This document shows, piece after piece, positions 56,310-64,000 of a stretch of DNA of 64,000 bases. Position 1 is the stretch's first letter, and every line of letters starts with the position of its first letter. The DNA comes from Mesorhizobium denitrificans. GTDB taxonomy: Bacteria > Pseudomonadota > Alphaproteobacteria > Rhizobiales > Rhizobiaceae. The stretch lies in contig NZ_QURN01000007.1 of the NCBI RefSeq assembly GCF_003403035.1, positions 1 through 64,000 of the forward strand, read 5' to 3'. The notes beneath the pieces are model-generated. The model worked only from the letters and a program-made list of their open reading frames with translations. It was not told where the DNA came from and searched no databases. Position numbers and translations under genes: made by a program.

Positions 56310-56591
56310 TTAGAGTATCTGGCTCAATGCCATTGCGACCGACATGTCGCCTTCGATTTTGAGCTTGCCCTGCATGAACGCCATCGTGGGGTTCAACTCG
56401 CCGGCTACCAGCGACTCAAGATCGTCCAGCGAAAGCTTGATGGTGCAATCGGCAGGTGCGTCGGTGGTGGAAATGGTTGCGCCGTCGATCACGATAACGC
56501 CGTCTGAACCGGTGTCGAACTTCACGGAACGGTCGAAACCCGACTCTTCCACACGCGGTTTTATCTGGTCGGCGATTGTCTGAATGCTCAT
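56310..56591 (-). CDS. SCP2 sterol/lipid-binding domain protein
   Basis: The 93-residue single SCP2 domain (VKFDTGSDGVIVIDGATIS, then TIKLSLDDLESLVAGELNPTMAFMQGKLKIEGDMSVAM) forms a hydrophobic pocket. Bacterial members bind fatty-acyl-CoA or other lipids; the exact role is unknown. ATG 56591 is clear. It is the only gene between the peptidase and the repeat-rich interval. Confidence 0.92.
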   Translation of the reverse strand: MSIQTIADQIKPRVEESGFDRSVKFDTGSDGVIVIDGATISTTDAPADCTIKLSLDDLESLVAGELNPTMAFMQGKLKIEGDMSVAMALSQIL

Positions 56592-56697
56592 GTCTGACTC
56601 CAGTAAATTGGTTGGGGCAAAGCCCGTTTGGCGGCAATCTAGGTAGTGTTGACTTTTACGTCAACGTTATAAGCTTCGCCCGGCTGTTATGCCGCGT

Positions 56698-56856
56698 GTC
56701 TCACCCCTAATCCCGCTGCCGCGACCTTCTCCCTCAAGGGGAGAAGGGGGCGATAGCAACGCCGATTTCAATCGAAAGCGTTGCAAACGAGCAAATGCAT
56801 ATCCGTTATCCCCGTTCTCCCGTTGAGAAGGTGCCGCAGGCGGATGAGGGGTAATG
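56698..56856. repeat. RIME-like mosaic palindromic repeat
   Basis: The interval between SCP2 and lldD holds CACCCCTAATC...GCGACCTTCTCC on the left and GAGAAGGTGCCGCAGGCGGATGAGGGG on the right, plus an internal CTTCTCCCTC-AAGGGGAGAAG hairpin. The outer arms are inverted copies, forming a ~160-nt foldback. Related units occur at 6960, 24441 and 59832. Confidence 0.75.
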
Positions 56857-56862
56857 AATCCC

Positions 56863-58035
56863 TTACCGCTTCTTTTTCGGCCCCACGGCAAAGGGATTTT
56901 CCGCGAGGATATTCGCGTCCACTTTTTCGATGTCGCGCAGGCCGCAGAAGGCCATTGTAATGTCCAGTTCGTTGCGGATGCAGCGCAGTGCTTCGCTCAC
57001 GCCAAACTCACCCATCGCGCCCAGCCCATAAAGAAACGCGCGCCCGATATAGACCGCCCGCGCACCGAGCGCGCGCGCCTTGATAACGTCCTGACCGGAT
57101 CGAACACCGCCGTCCATATGCACTTCGATCTTGTTGCCCACCTCGCGCACGATCGGGGGCAGGGCGGCGATTGACGAGATTGCGCCATCCAGCTGGCGGC
57201 CGCCATGATTGGAAACGATCAGCGCATCTGCACCGCTCTTCGCGGCAAGTGCGGCATCTTCCGGGTCCAGAATGCCCTTGATGATGAGCTTGCCGCCCCA
57301 CCGATCCTTGATGCGTTTCACAGCATCCCAATCCAGCGCCGGGTCGAATTGCTCCGCTGTCCACTTGCCGAGCGAGCGCAAATTGTCCGCACCTTTTGCG
57401 TGCCCGACAATATTTCGGAAGGTGCGCCGCTTGGTTTGGGCCATGTGATACACCCAGCGTGGCTTGGTCGCGAGGTTGATCATGTTGGCGATGGTCGGCG
57501 CGGGCGGCGTGGTCAGCCCGTTCTTGATGTCCTTGTGGCGCTGTCCGAGAATTTGCAGGTCGAGCGTCAGCACCAGTGCGGTGCAGCCAGCGGCCTTGGC
57601 GCGGTCAATCAGGCCGTTGGAAAACTCTTGGTCGCGCATCACGTAGAGCTGGAACCAGAAGGGCGCGTCCGTATTTTCCGCAACGTCTTCGATCGAGCAG
57701 ATGCTCATGGTCGAAAGCGTAAACGGCACGCCAGCCTTCGCAGCGGCGCGCGCGGCAAGAATCTCGCCGTCTGCATGCTGCATTCCCGTCAAACCGGTAG
57801 GTGCGAGCGCGACTGGCATCGACACCGGAATGCCGATCATGGTGCTTGCCAGCGAGCGATTGCGCATATCCACGGCAACGCGCTGGCGCAGCTTTATCTT
57901 CTGAAAATCTTCCTCATTCGCCCGATAGGTGCTTTCCGTCCAAGAACCGGAATCCGCATAATCGTAAAACATCCTGGGCACGCGCCTGCGGGCGAGTGCT
58001 TGTAGGTCGGCAACAGAGGTAATGGGGCGAGGCAT
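56863..58035 (-). CDS. lldD: FMN-dependent alpha-hydroxy-acid (L-lactate) dehydrogenase
   Basis: The 390-residue flavoprotein oxidises L-lactate to pyruvate and feeds the respiratory chain. It has FYDYADSGSWTESTYRAN, ALAPTGLTGMQHADGE, FWFQLYVMRDQ, LTLDLQILGQRHKDIKNG and the active-site His in ALIVSNHGGRQLDGAISS, then IEVHMDGGVRSGQDVIKA and IGRAFLYGLGA. Length matches LldD (~390). Other hydroxy acids such as glycolate are possible substrates. ATG 58035 begins MPRPITSVADLQALA. Confidence 0.92.
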   Translation of the reverse strand: MPRPITSVADLQALARRRVPRMFYDYADSGSWTESTYRANEEDFQKIKLRQRVAVDMRNRSLASTMIGIPVSMPVALAPTGLTGMQHADGEILAARAAAKAGVPFTLSTMSICSIEDVAENTDAPFWFQLYVMRDQEFSNGLIDRAKAAGCTALVLTLDLQILGQRHKDIKNGLTTPPAPTIANMINLATKPRWVYHMAQTKRRTFRNIVGHAKGADNLRSLGKWTAEQFDPALDWDAVKRIKDRWGGKLIIKGILDPEDAALAAKSGADALIVSNHGGRQLDGAISSIAALPPIVREVGNKIEVHMDGGVRSGQDVIKARALGARAVYIGRAFLYGLGAMGEFGVSEALRCIRNELDITMAFCGLRDIEKVDANILAENPFAVGPKKKR

Positions 58036-58131
58036 AGTGAGATCCGTCAGCAGAACTGTGCTGACGGTGTAGCGCATTTTGCCCCGCCGTCACGATATTT
58101 TTTGAGCGATATTCAAATATGGACAAACTTT

Positions 58132-58368
58132 TTACAGGCTATTGGCACCCTTTGCTGGTTCTTCCCAGCCAAGCTTGTCCAGCGCCTTGCGAACGTCGCG
58201 CAACGCACCGTCCCAGCCGTCGTCGTCCACCATTGGGCTTTCGGATGCAGCACGTTGCAAGGCCCGCGCTTCGGATTCGATTTCCAGCAAAGCTTCGATC
58301 TTTTCATCCGTGGCGAGCGATTTGTCGTCAAGGATATGCTGTACCTTCATTTCATTGAGCCGTGTCAT
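58132..58368 (-). CDS. Small conserved-type helical protein of unknown function
   Basis: The 78-residue acidic protein (MTRLNEMKVQHILDDKSLAT onward) is almost all helix and ends WEEPAKGANSL. ATG 58368 follows a strong CGGAGG. No domain is recognised. It stands alone between lldD and the purine permease, on the opposite strand to the latter. Confidence 0.7.
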   Translation of the reverse strand: MTRLNEMKVQHILDDKSLATDEKIEALLEIESEARALQRAASESPMVDDDGWDGALRDVRKALDKLGWEEPAKGANSL

Positions 58369-58534
58369 GTTGAGCCTCCGCTCATAATGGCAATGAAGAA
58401 CGCTTCGAGCGCGATGGTGTTCCACAATCTTTTGCTCATGTATAAGCAGTTTATTATATAATTTGAAAATCGCGGATGTATCTTTCTGCTATCCAGAAGT
58501 GTTTGCCGCGAGGAGGCGGTAGAGGGAGGACAAA

Positions 58535-59827
58535 TTGCTGGAAAAACTGTTCAAGCTTTCGGAGCATGGAACTTCCGTGCGCACAGAAGTGCTCGCGGGC
58601 ATCACGACATTCCTCACAATGTCGTACATCATCTTCGTCAATCCGGAGATTCTTTCGTCCACTGGCATGGACCGCAACGCCATTTTCGTGGCGACCTGTC
58701 TCGCCGCCGCGCTGGGCTCCGCTGTTATGGCGCTGATGGCCAATTGGCCCATCGGCATGGCGCCGGGCATGGGCCTCAACGCATTCTTCGCGTTCACCGT
58801 TGTAGCCGCGTTGGGCTTCACATGGCAGCAGGCGCTTGGTGCCGTGTTCATCTCCGGCGTCATCTTCTTCATTCTCACCGTCACCGGCATTCGAAGCTGG
58901 CTCGTGGCAGGCATCCCGCATTCCTTGCGAAGTGCCATCGCCGCCGGTATCGGGCTTTTCCTTGCCATCATCGCGCTGAAAAGCTCCGGCATCGTGGTCG
59001 ATAATCCTGCCACGCTGATTGGCCTTGGCAGCCTGCACAATGCGGGAACGCTGCTCGCGATCTTCGGCTTTTTCGTCATCGCCGCGCTGGATGCAATGAA
59101 GGTGCGCGGAGCGATCCTGATCGGCATTCTCGTGGTCACGCTTCTGTCGATGGCCTTGGGCATCAGCCAGTTTCAGGGTGTCGTTTCCATGCCGCCAAGC
59201 ATTGCGCCGACCTTCCTGCAGCTCGACATTGCCGGCATTCTCCATGCGGGCATCATCCAGGTCATTCTGGTGTTCGTGCTGGTTGAAGTGTTCGACGCCA
59301 CCGGCACGCTGATCGGCGTTGCCAAGCGCGCGAAGCTTATTGAGGAAGGCAAGCCGAACAATCTTGGGCGAGCGCTGTTCGCCGACTCCACCGCGATTGT
59401 CGCGGGCTCGCTTCTTGGCACCTCCAGCACCACGGCATATGTCGAAAGCGCGTCGGGTGTGCAGGCTGGTGGGCGCACGGGCCTCACCGCGCTCACCATT
59501 TCGCTGCTGTTCCTGGCTGCGCTGTTCGTCTCGCCGCTGGCGGCAGCCGTTCCCGCCTATGCCACCGCTCCGGCGCTGCTTTACGTGGCGGGCTTGATGA
59601 TGCGCGAACTGGTCGACATCGATTGGGAAGACGTGACCGAAGCAACGCCCGCCGCGCTTACCGCACTGGCTATGCCTTTCACCTATTCCATCGCGAACGG
59701 CCTTGCTTTCGGTTTCATCAGCTATGTTGTCATCAAGGCTGCAACTGGCCGCATCGGCCAGATCCACCTTGCAACATTGCTCGTGGCGGTTTTGTTCGTC
59801 ATCCGCTTCGCCTTCTTCGCGGAGTAG
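58535..59827 (+). CDS. NCS2 family purine permease (AzgA/GhxP-like)
   Basis: The 430-residue membrane protein has about 12-14 helices. It has TEVLAGITTFLTMSYIIFVN, GMAPGMGLNAFFAF (a family signature), TLIGVAKRAK and GTSSTTAYVESASGVQAGGRTG. It imports adenine, guanine or hypoxanthine by proton symport. The start is TTG 58535 behind GGGAGG at good spacing. A terminator hairpin follows at 59878. Confidence 0.93.
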   Translation: MLEKLFKLSEHGTSVRTEVLAGITTFLTMSYIIFVNPEILSSTGMDRNAIFVATCLAAALGSAVMALMANWPIGMAPGMGLNAFFAFTVVAALGFTWQQALGAVFISGVIFFILTVTGIRSWLVAGIPHSLRSAIAAGIGLFLAIIALKSSGIVVDNPATLIGLGSLHNAGTLLAIFGFFVIAALDAMKVRGAILIGILVVTLLSMALGISQFQGVVSMPPSIAPTFLQLDIAGILHAGIIQVILVFVLVEVFDATGTLIGVAKRAKLIEEGKPNNLGRALFADSTAIVAGSLLGTSSTTAYVESASGVQAGGRTGLTALTISLLFLAALFVSPLAAAVPAYATAPALLYVAGLMMRELVDIDWEDVTEATPAALTALAMPFTYSIANGLAFGFISYVVIKAATGRIGQIHLATLLVAVLFVIRFAFFAE

Positions 59828-59831
59828 GCAC

Positions 59832-59975
59832 GTCCTTCTCCCCGTTTACCGGGGTGAAGAGTGGTTTGCGAAGCAAACGAAAAGCCCAGGAATGGGCTTT
59901 TCGAACGAGGAACGCCCGGAGCCATAGCCGAGGGCGGTGGCCCGAAGGGCCGGGTGAGGGGAAGCGCGAGCTTTC
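59832..59975. repeat. RIME-like mosaic repeat with an embedded hairpin terminator
   Basis: CCTTCTCCCCG...CGGGGTGAAG and GGTGGCCCGAAGGGCCGGGTGAGGGG are the typical pieces of rhizobial mosaic intergenic repeats. Inside is TTTGC-GAA-GCAAA and then a perfect 11-bp stem, CGAAAAGCCCA/TGGGCTTTTCG (59878-59903). Confidence 0.7.
59878..59903. terminator. Bidirectional hairpin terminator between NCS2 and MFS genes
   Basis: CGAAAAGCCCA-GGAA-TGGGCTTTTCG is a perfect 11-bp stem with TTTT on both strands, between two convergent stops. Confidence 0.7.
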
Positions 59976-59981
59976 GGCGAT

Positions 59982-61202
59982 CTACGCCAACGCTGGCGTT
60001 TGCCTTGGCCGGGATTTGCTCAGCATCCACAGCATTGCGGTAATATTCACCAGATTCCACGCAATGCCATTCAGGAATGCGACTGTGTAAGACCCGGTCT
60101 GCACATAAATCCAGCCGGTCATCCAGCCGCCAACGGACATGCCGATGATGGTCGACATCATAACCAGTCCGATGCGCCGACCTGCTTCTGCCGGCGGCAT
60201 ATACTCCCGCACGATAATTGCATAACACGGCACAATCCCGCCCTGGCTGAGCCCAAAAATCAGCGACACGATATAGAGCGACGCCAACCCGTCAAACGGA
60301 ATATAGGCAAAAAGCGCCAGGCACTGCGCTACAGACCCGATCAGCAGCGTTCGAATCCCTCCGATGCGGTCTGCCACCACGCCCGAAACGAGGCGCGAAA
60401 CCACGCCGCCCACCAGCATCAGCGACAGCATTTCCGAGCCGCGCGCGATACCGTAGCCAAGGTCCATGCAATAGGCCACGATGTGCACCTGTGGCATGGA
60501 CATCGCCATGCAGCAGCCGAACCCCGCCACCACCAGCAGCGCTTGCAGTGCGCGCGGCGAAATAGCTGCGATCGATTGCGTCTGCTTTTGCGCGGCTGCG
60601 GTCATTGCGATGTTATGGTCGATCCTGCGTCTTAGCAGCATCAGCAGTGGAATCATTGTCACGGCGCAGAAAACGCCGATCGCCGCATAGGCTCCGCGCC
60701 AGCCATAGGCATCCATCAAATGCGGCATGATGATCGGCCAGATCGCGCCTGAGAGGTAATTCCCCGAAGCCGCGGCGGTCACAGCTACGCCGCGCCGCTT
60801 TCGGAACCAATGCGATATGTCGGCGATCAGCGGCCCGAACATTGCCGACGATCCGAGCCCGATCAGCGCACCATGCGCGAGCGAGAACTGCGATGACGTT
60901 GTAGAAAGCGATGCAAGGATCAGTCCGGCGCTCAGGGTCAGCGATGCCACCAGCGCCGGCAGAAAATAGCCCATTCGGTCAATCGCGCGCCCGACAATCA
61001 CATTGCCTGCGGCGAAGCCGATCATCGTAGCGGTGAAGGGCAGGGAGGCTTGCGCGCGGTCGATGCCGAACTCGGCCTGCACTTCGGGCATGACGACCAC
61101 GACGATCCACATACCCGCGCAACCAATTGTCGCCAACAGTATGGAGATGCCTAGCCGGTACCACGCATATTGTCCGTCAATGTCGGCGGCGGTTCCCTGC
61201 AT
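59982..61202 (-). CDS. Major facilitator superfamily transporter
   Basis: The 406-residue protein has 12 predicted helices. The helix 2-3 loop motif GRAIDRMG, WFRKRRGVAVTAAASGNYLSGAIWP and SRLVSGVVADRIGG place it in the MFS group that includes monocarboxylate and oxalate/formate carriers. Substrate unknown. ATG 61202 follows AAAAGGAG; codons upstream to 61229 add only a short leader. The neighbouring fhs is upstream on the same strand, ~150 nt away. Confidence 0.9.
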   Translation of the reverse strand: MQGTAADIDGQYAWYRLGISILLATIGCAGMWIVVVVMPEVQAEFGIDRAQASLPFTATMIGFAAGNVIVGRAIDRMGYFLPALVASLTLSAGLILASLSTTSSQFSLAHGALIGLGSSAMFGPLIADISHWFRKRRGVAVTAAASGNYLSGAIWPIIMPHLMDAYGWRGAYAAIGVFCAVTMIPLLMLLRRRIDHNIAMTAAAQKQTQSIAAISPRALQALLVVAGFGCCMAMSMPQVHIVAYCMDLGYGIARGSEMLSLMLVGGVVSRLVSGVVADRIGGIRTLLIGSVAQCLALFAYIPFDGLASLYIVSLIFGLSQGGIVPCYAIIVREYMPPAEAGRRIGLVMMSTIIGMSVGGWMTGWIYVQTGSYTVAFLNGIAWNLVNITAMLWMLSKSRPRQTPALA

Positions 61203-61350
61203 GATGCACTCCTTTTCGGGCTGCACCATTGCTTTGTGCCAGCGCTGTTTGGCAGCGCCACTCGCCGCCTTTCAGTCGATCCAGATTTGGCATTGGAGTG
61301 ACAGGAACCGCGCTATCATTCAGCAGGTGGTGATGGCGGACACAGCGGCC

Positions 61351-63030
61351 TTAAAACAACCCCTCGATATAACCCTGCTCGTTTAGGAATATGCGTTCGC
61401 TGGAGGGCGATTTCGGCAGGCCGGGCATAGTCATGATCTCACCGCAGATGGCGACCACGAAGCCCGCGCCTGCTGACAGCCGCACCTCGCGCACGGGCAC
61501 GACATGGCCAGTCGGTGCGCCACGCAGGTTCGGGTCAGTCGAGAAGGAATATTGCGTCTTCGCCATGCAGACCGGCAAATTGCCGTAGCCTGCAGCTTCC
61601 CACGCTGTCAGTTGATCGCGCACCGCTTTGTCCGCAATCGCCTCGGAGCCGCGATAAATGCGCTTCACAACCGTGTTGATCTTTTCGAACAATCGCATGT
61701 CGTCGGGGTAAAGCGGGGAGAACTGCGAGGCCCCGCTTTCTGCAAGCTCGACCACTTTGCGCGCGAGGTCTTCAATGCCTGCCGAACCCTGTGCCCAATG
61801 CTTGCAAACAATCGCTTCGGCGCCGAGTGAGGCGACGTAATCTCTCATCGCCTGAATTTCGGCATCCGTGTCGGAAACGAAATGGTTGACGGCAACGACC
61901 GCCGGAACGCCGAACTGTTTCACATTTTCGATGTGCCGGCCGAGATTCGCACAACCCTTTTTCACGGCCTCGACATTCTCCGCGCCCAGGTCTTCCTTCT
62001 TGACCCCGCCGTTCATTTTCATGGCCCGAACGGTCGCGACAATCACCGCCGCTGCCGGCTTCAGCTCGGCCTTGCGACACTTGATGTCGAAAAACTTTTC
62101 CGCGCCCAGATCCGCGCCGAAGCCCGCTTCTGTCACCACATAGTCGCCCAGCTTCAACGCGGTGGTTGTCGCAACCACCGAGTTGCAGCCATGCGCGATA
62201 TTGGCAAACGGTCCGCCATGCACAAAGGCCGGGTTGTTCTCCAGCGTCTGCACCAGGTTTGGCTGCATCGCGTCTTTTAGCAGAACCGCCATCGCGCCAT
62301 CCGCTTTCAGGTCGCGCGCATAGATGGGCGACTTGTCGCGCCGATACGCAACGATGATATCGCCGAGGCGCTTTTGCAGGTCCTTGAGGTCACGCGAAAG
62401 ACATAGGATCGCCATCACCTCGGAGGCCACCGTGATGTCGAAGCCAGCCTCGCGCGGATAGCCATTCGCCACCCCGCCGAGCGAGCAGATGATCTCGCGC
62501 AGTGCGCGATCGTTCATGTCCATCACGCGCCGCCACACCACGCGCCGCGTGTCGATGCCGAGTTCATTGCCCCAATAAATGTGATTGTCGATCAGCGCCG
62601 AGAGCAGATTATGCGCCGTGGTTATCGCGTGAAAATCGCCGGTAAAGTGGAGGTTCATATCCTCCATGGGTACGATCTGCGCGTAGCCGCCGCCTGCCGC
62701 GCCGCCCTTCACGCCGAAATTCGGCCCAAGCGAAGCCTCGCGAATGCAGATCACGGCCTTCTTGCCGATCCGGTTAAGCCCGTCGCCAAGGCCAACCGTC
62801 GTCGTGGTTTTGCCTTCGCCCGCAGGCGTTGGGTTGATCGCCGTCACGAGGATCAGCTTGCCATCCTTGCCGCCCTGTTTCGATGCGATGAACTCAGCTG
62901 AAACCTTCGCCTTGTCATGGCCGTAGGGCAGCAGATGCTCGCTTGGAATGCCGAGCTTCGCCCCGATTTCCTGAATCGGCTTCTTTTTCGCCGCGCGCGC
63001 AATCTCGATGTCGGATTTGTATTCGGCCAT
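61351..63030 (-). CDS. fhs: Formate-tetrahydrofolate ligase
   Basis: The 559-residue enzyme makes 10-formyl-THF from formate, THF and ATP. It has the P-loop [72 protein letters not shown] and [14 protein letters not shown]. Length is normal. ATG 63030 has a GGAGG site. The formate could come from N-formylglutamate-type hydrolysis or other sources; no C1 pathway cluster is present here. Confidence 0.97.
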   Translation of the reverse strand: MAEYKSDIEIARAAKKKPIQEIGAKLGIPSEHLLPYGHDKAKVSAEFIASKQGGKDGKLILVTAINPTPAGEGKTTTTVGLGDGLNRIGKKAVICIREASLGPNFGVKGGAAGGGYAQIVPMEDMNLHFTGDFHAITTAHNLLSALIDNHIYWGNELGIDTRRVVWRRVMDMNDRALREIICSLGGVANGYPREAGFDITVASEVMAILCLSRDLKDLQKRLGDIIVAYRRDKSPIYARDLKADGAMAVLLKDAMQPNLVQTLENNPAFVHGGPFANIAHGCNSVVATTTALKLGDYVVTEAGFGADLGAEKFFDIKCRKAELKPAAAVIVATVRAMKMNGGVKKEDLGAENVEAVKKGCANLGRHIENVKQFGVPAVVAVNHFVSDTDAEIQAMRDYVASLGAEAIVCKHWAQGSAGIEDLARKVVELAESGASQFSPLYPDDMRLFEKINTVVKRIYRGSEAIADKAVRDQLTAWEAAGYGNLPVCMAKTQYSFSTDPNLRGAPTGHVVPVREVRLSAGAGFVVAICGEIMTMPGLPKSPSSERIFLNEQGYIEGLF

Positions 63031-63149
63031 TCAATTCCTCCCGTGGGGCGCATTGCGCCTCCGATTTTTTATCCCGCATAGACGCAACAGCCCAATTTCG
63101 CGGGCTGTCGAAAAACAGTCGTGAATTGGCTGAATTGCGACCTCGCAAC

Positions 63150-64000
63150 CTACCTGTCGAGAATGCCCCTTATCTCCACAAGTTGCGAACGTACGCGAAG
63201 CAGATTGAAGCCTAGTGTGGCAAGATGAGACGGGAATATGAAAGAAGATTCACTTCCATTCGAAATGATCCACGGCTGCATATCCAATGCGAAGCGCAAT
63301 TGGCTTTCCATATTGTCCCAGATCTGACGAAGATTGCGATCATTAATGACCGCGTTGAAATCAACATGGGTTGCTTTCAACAGGCCATAGTAAGCGTAAA
63401 GTTGTCCGTACGCGAACCAGAAACGATCATCCGCCCGTGGATCGAGCCACCCGGCGTCGGAAGCCTGAATCTGTGCGCGGAGAATGTCAGATGTCGAACC
63501 AATATCGCCGGATATCCTATCGAGAAATACCATCAGGTTGTCGGCGCGCGCATCAAATGTCGCATTGCACTGACCGAGGCGGTCGTTGAATTCCTGCAAA
63601 GTTTTAAGCGCGGCGCGATAAGCGCCTGGCGTGGGGCGCGTAAGACCGTTGCTACCGACATACCAAACCGTCTCGCCCCAGTTCATGTTTTCACGTGCGC
63701 TCTGGAGGCCCTGATCGATCTGTGACGTTCCGCGCACGCGCCCCAGCGTGTCCACGAGTTCGATAGTCGTGCGGCGGATCGCTTGATTGATACCTGTTTG
63801 GAATGCTGCCTTATTGTCGAGAAAAGGAGTGTTTTTCCATGGAATGCCGAAAAATCCCAACTTCGAGGCCAGCATGGAAGGTATCCACGCATTCTGGTTC
63901 ACGTTGAAGTCGATCAGATCGGTGGTGATGTCTACAATAGCGGATCGTTGGCAAGATTGTGCGTTGCCCTGCGCGGTCTGCTGCACCGCCGAGCCACCTT
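63150..64000 (-). CDS. DUF2333-like protein (partial, 5' end beyond the window)
   Basis: The visible ~283 residues run open to the right edge, so the N-terminus is missing; GTG 63986 is unlikely to be the true start. The segments IPSMLASKLGFFGIPWKNTPFLDNKAAFQ, ELVDTLGRVRGTSQID and WGETVWYVG recall DUF2333 proteins of rhizobia, which normally have an N-terminal membrane helix. Function unknown. The end lies 119 nt before fhs, on the same strand. Confidence 0.8.
   Translation of the reverse strand, partial: GGSAVQQTAQGNAQSCQRSAIVDITTDLIDFNVNQNAWIPSMLASKLGFFGIPWKNTPFLDNKAAFQTGINQAIRRTTIELVDTLGRVRGTSQIDQGLQSARENMNWGETVWYVGSNGLTRPTPGAYRAALKTLQEFNDRLGQCNATFDARADNLMVFLDRISGDIGSTSDILRAQIQASDAGWLDPRADDRFWFAYGQLYAYYGLLKATHVDFNAVINDRNLRQIWDNMESQLRFALDMQPWIISNGSESSFIFPSHLATLGFNLLRVRSQLVEIRGILDR

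Noticed and set aside
58454-59767. A 437-codon frame antisense to the purine permease
   Set aside because: Highly charged, repetitive product typical of the reverse complement of a membrane protein.

Overview
The window is a 64 kb piece of alphaproteobacterial chromosome, most like the Hyphomicrobiales (Rhizobiales: Brucella / Phyllobacteriaceae / Mesorhizobium-type). The evidence is the gene content: CpdR, an Omp10-like lipoprotein, homospermidine synthase, choline-sulfatase with ChoX, several DUF882/DUF459/DUF2333 envelope proteins, and three RNA families known mainly from this group (a suhB/MmgR-type sRNA, a ROSE thermometer, a speF leader). The bases are fairly GC-rich and genes are densely packed in short operons on both strands. 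No rRNA, CRISPR array, prophage or complete mobile element is present.

Region 1 (1-3360) looks accessory. An IS21-like terminus at the left edge cuts off a FecCD-type iron-siderophore permease that was translationally coupled to an 81-residue unknown protein. Then come a thioredoxin-fold CPGC protein, an unknown secreted protein, and a MarR regulator with a Cys-rich tail and a perfect 19-nt operator-like palindrome. This ends at tRNA-Val(GAC).

Region 2 (3450-14500) is core: cpdR, an N-formylglutamate amidohydrolase, a suhB/MmgR-type sRNA divergent from a HisN-like phosphatase, threonine aldolase, glutamate synthase gltBD, and a lysophospholipase-like hydrolase. Region 3 (14500-24400) is stress and envelope: hsp20 behind an RpoH-like promoter and a ROSE hairpin, a DUF459 SGNH protein plus MltB-type transglycosylase operon, a beta-barrel protein, kdsD, qmcA/nfeD, hemH and a FAD oxidoreductase. 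Region 4 (24400-35300) holds a 5'-nucleotidase fused to LysM, a PaaK-like ligase, the Omp10-like lipoprotein, homospermidine synthase, the pepF-pabB-pabC operon and an orphan sigma-54 response regulator.

Region 5 (35400-44800) contains a DUF882 peptidase-like protein, a Crp/Fnr regulator, the choX-betC choline-sulfate operon with its divergent LysR regulator, eda, an N-acetylmuramidase and trhO. Region 6 (44800-52300) has a DUF533 protein with an SDR, an aminotransferase, a GNAT protein, a CDF zinc exporter, a small membrane protein, and a NicO-type nickel/cobalt exporter with DUF1007, then a LysR regulator. Region 7 (52300-64000) begins with an approximately 435-nt structured leader (speF motif) and ornithine decarboxylase. 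It continues with a GNAT protein, M20 peptidase, SCP2 protein, FMN lactate dehydrogenase, a purine permease, an MFS transporter, formate-tetrahydrofolate ligase, and a DUF2333-like gene running off the right edge.

Common threads: polyamine synthesis (ornithine decarboxylase makes putrescine, homospermidine synthase uses it), peptidoglycan/envelope remodelling with CtrA-like TTAACCAT sites near several of these genes and cpdR, and post-transcriptional control by structured RNA. No wholly new multi-gene system is obvious. The best leads are the ornithine decarboxylase leader with its 39-codon upstream frame, the MarR palindrome module, the missing canonical start of the oxidoreductase after hemH, and an unassigned candidate sRNA near 14,600.
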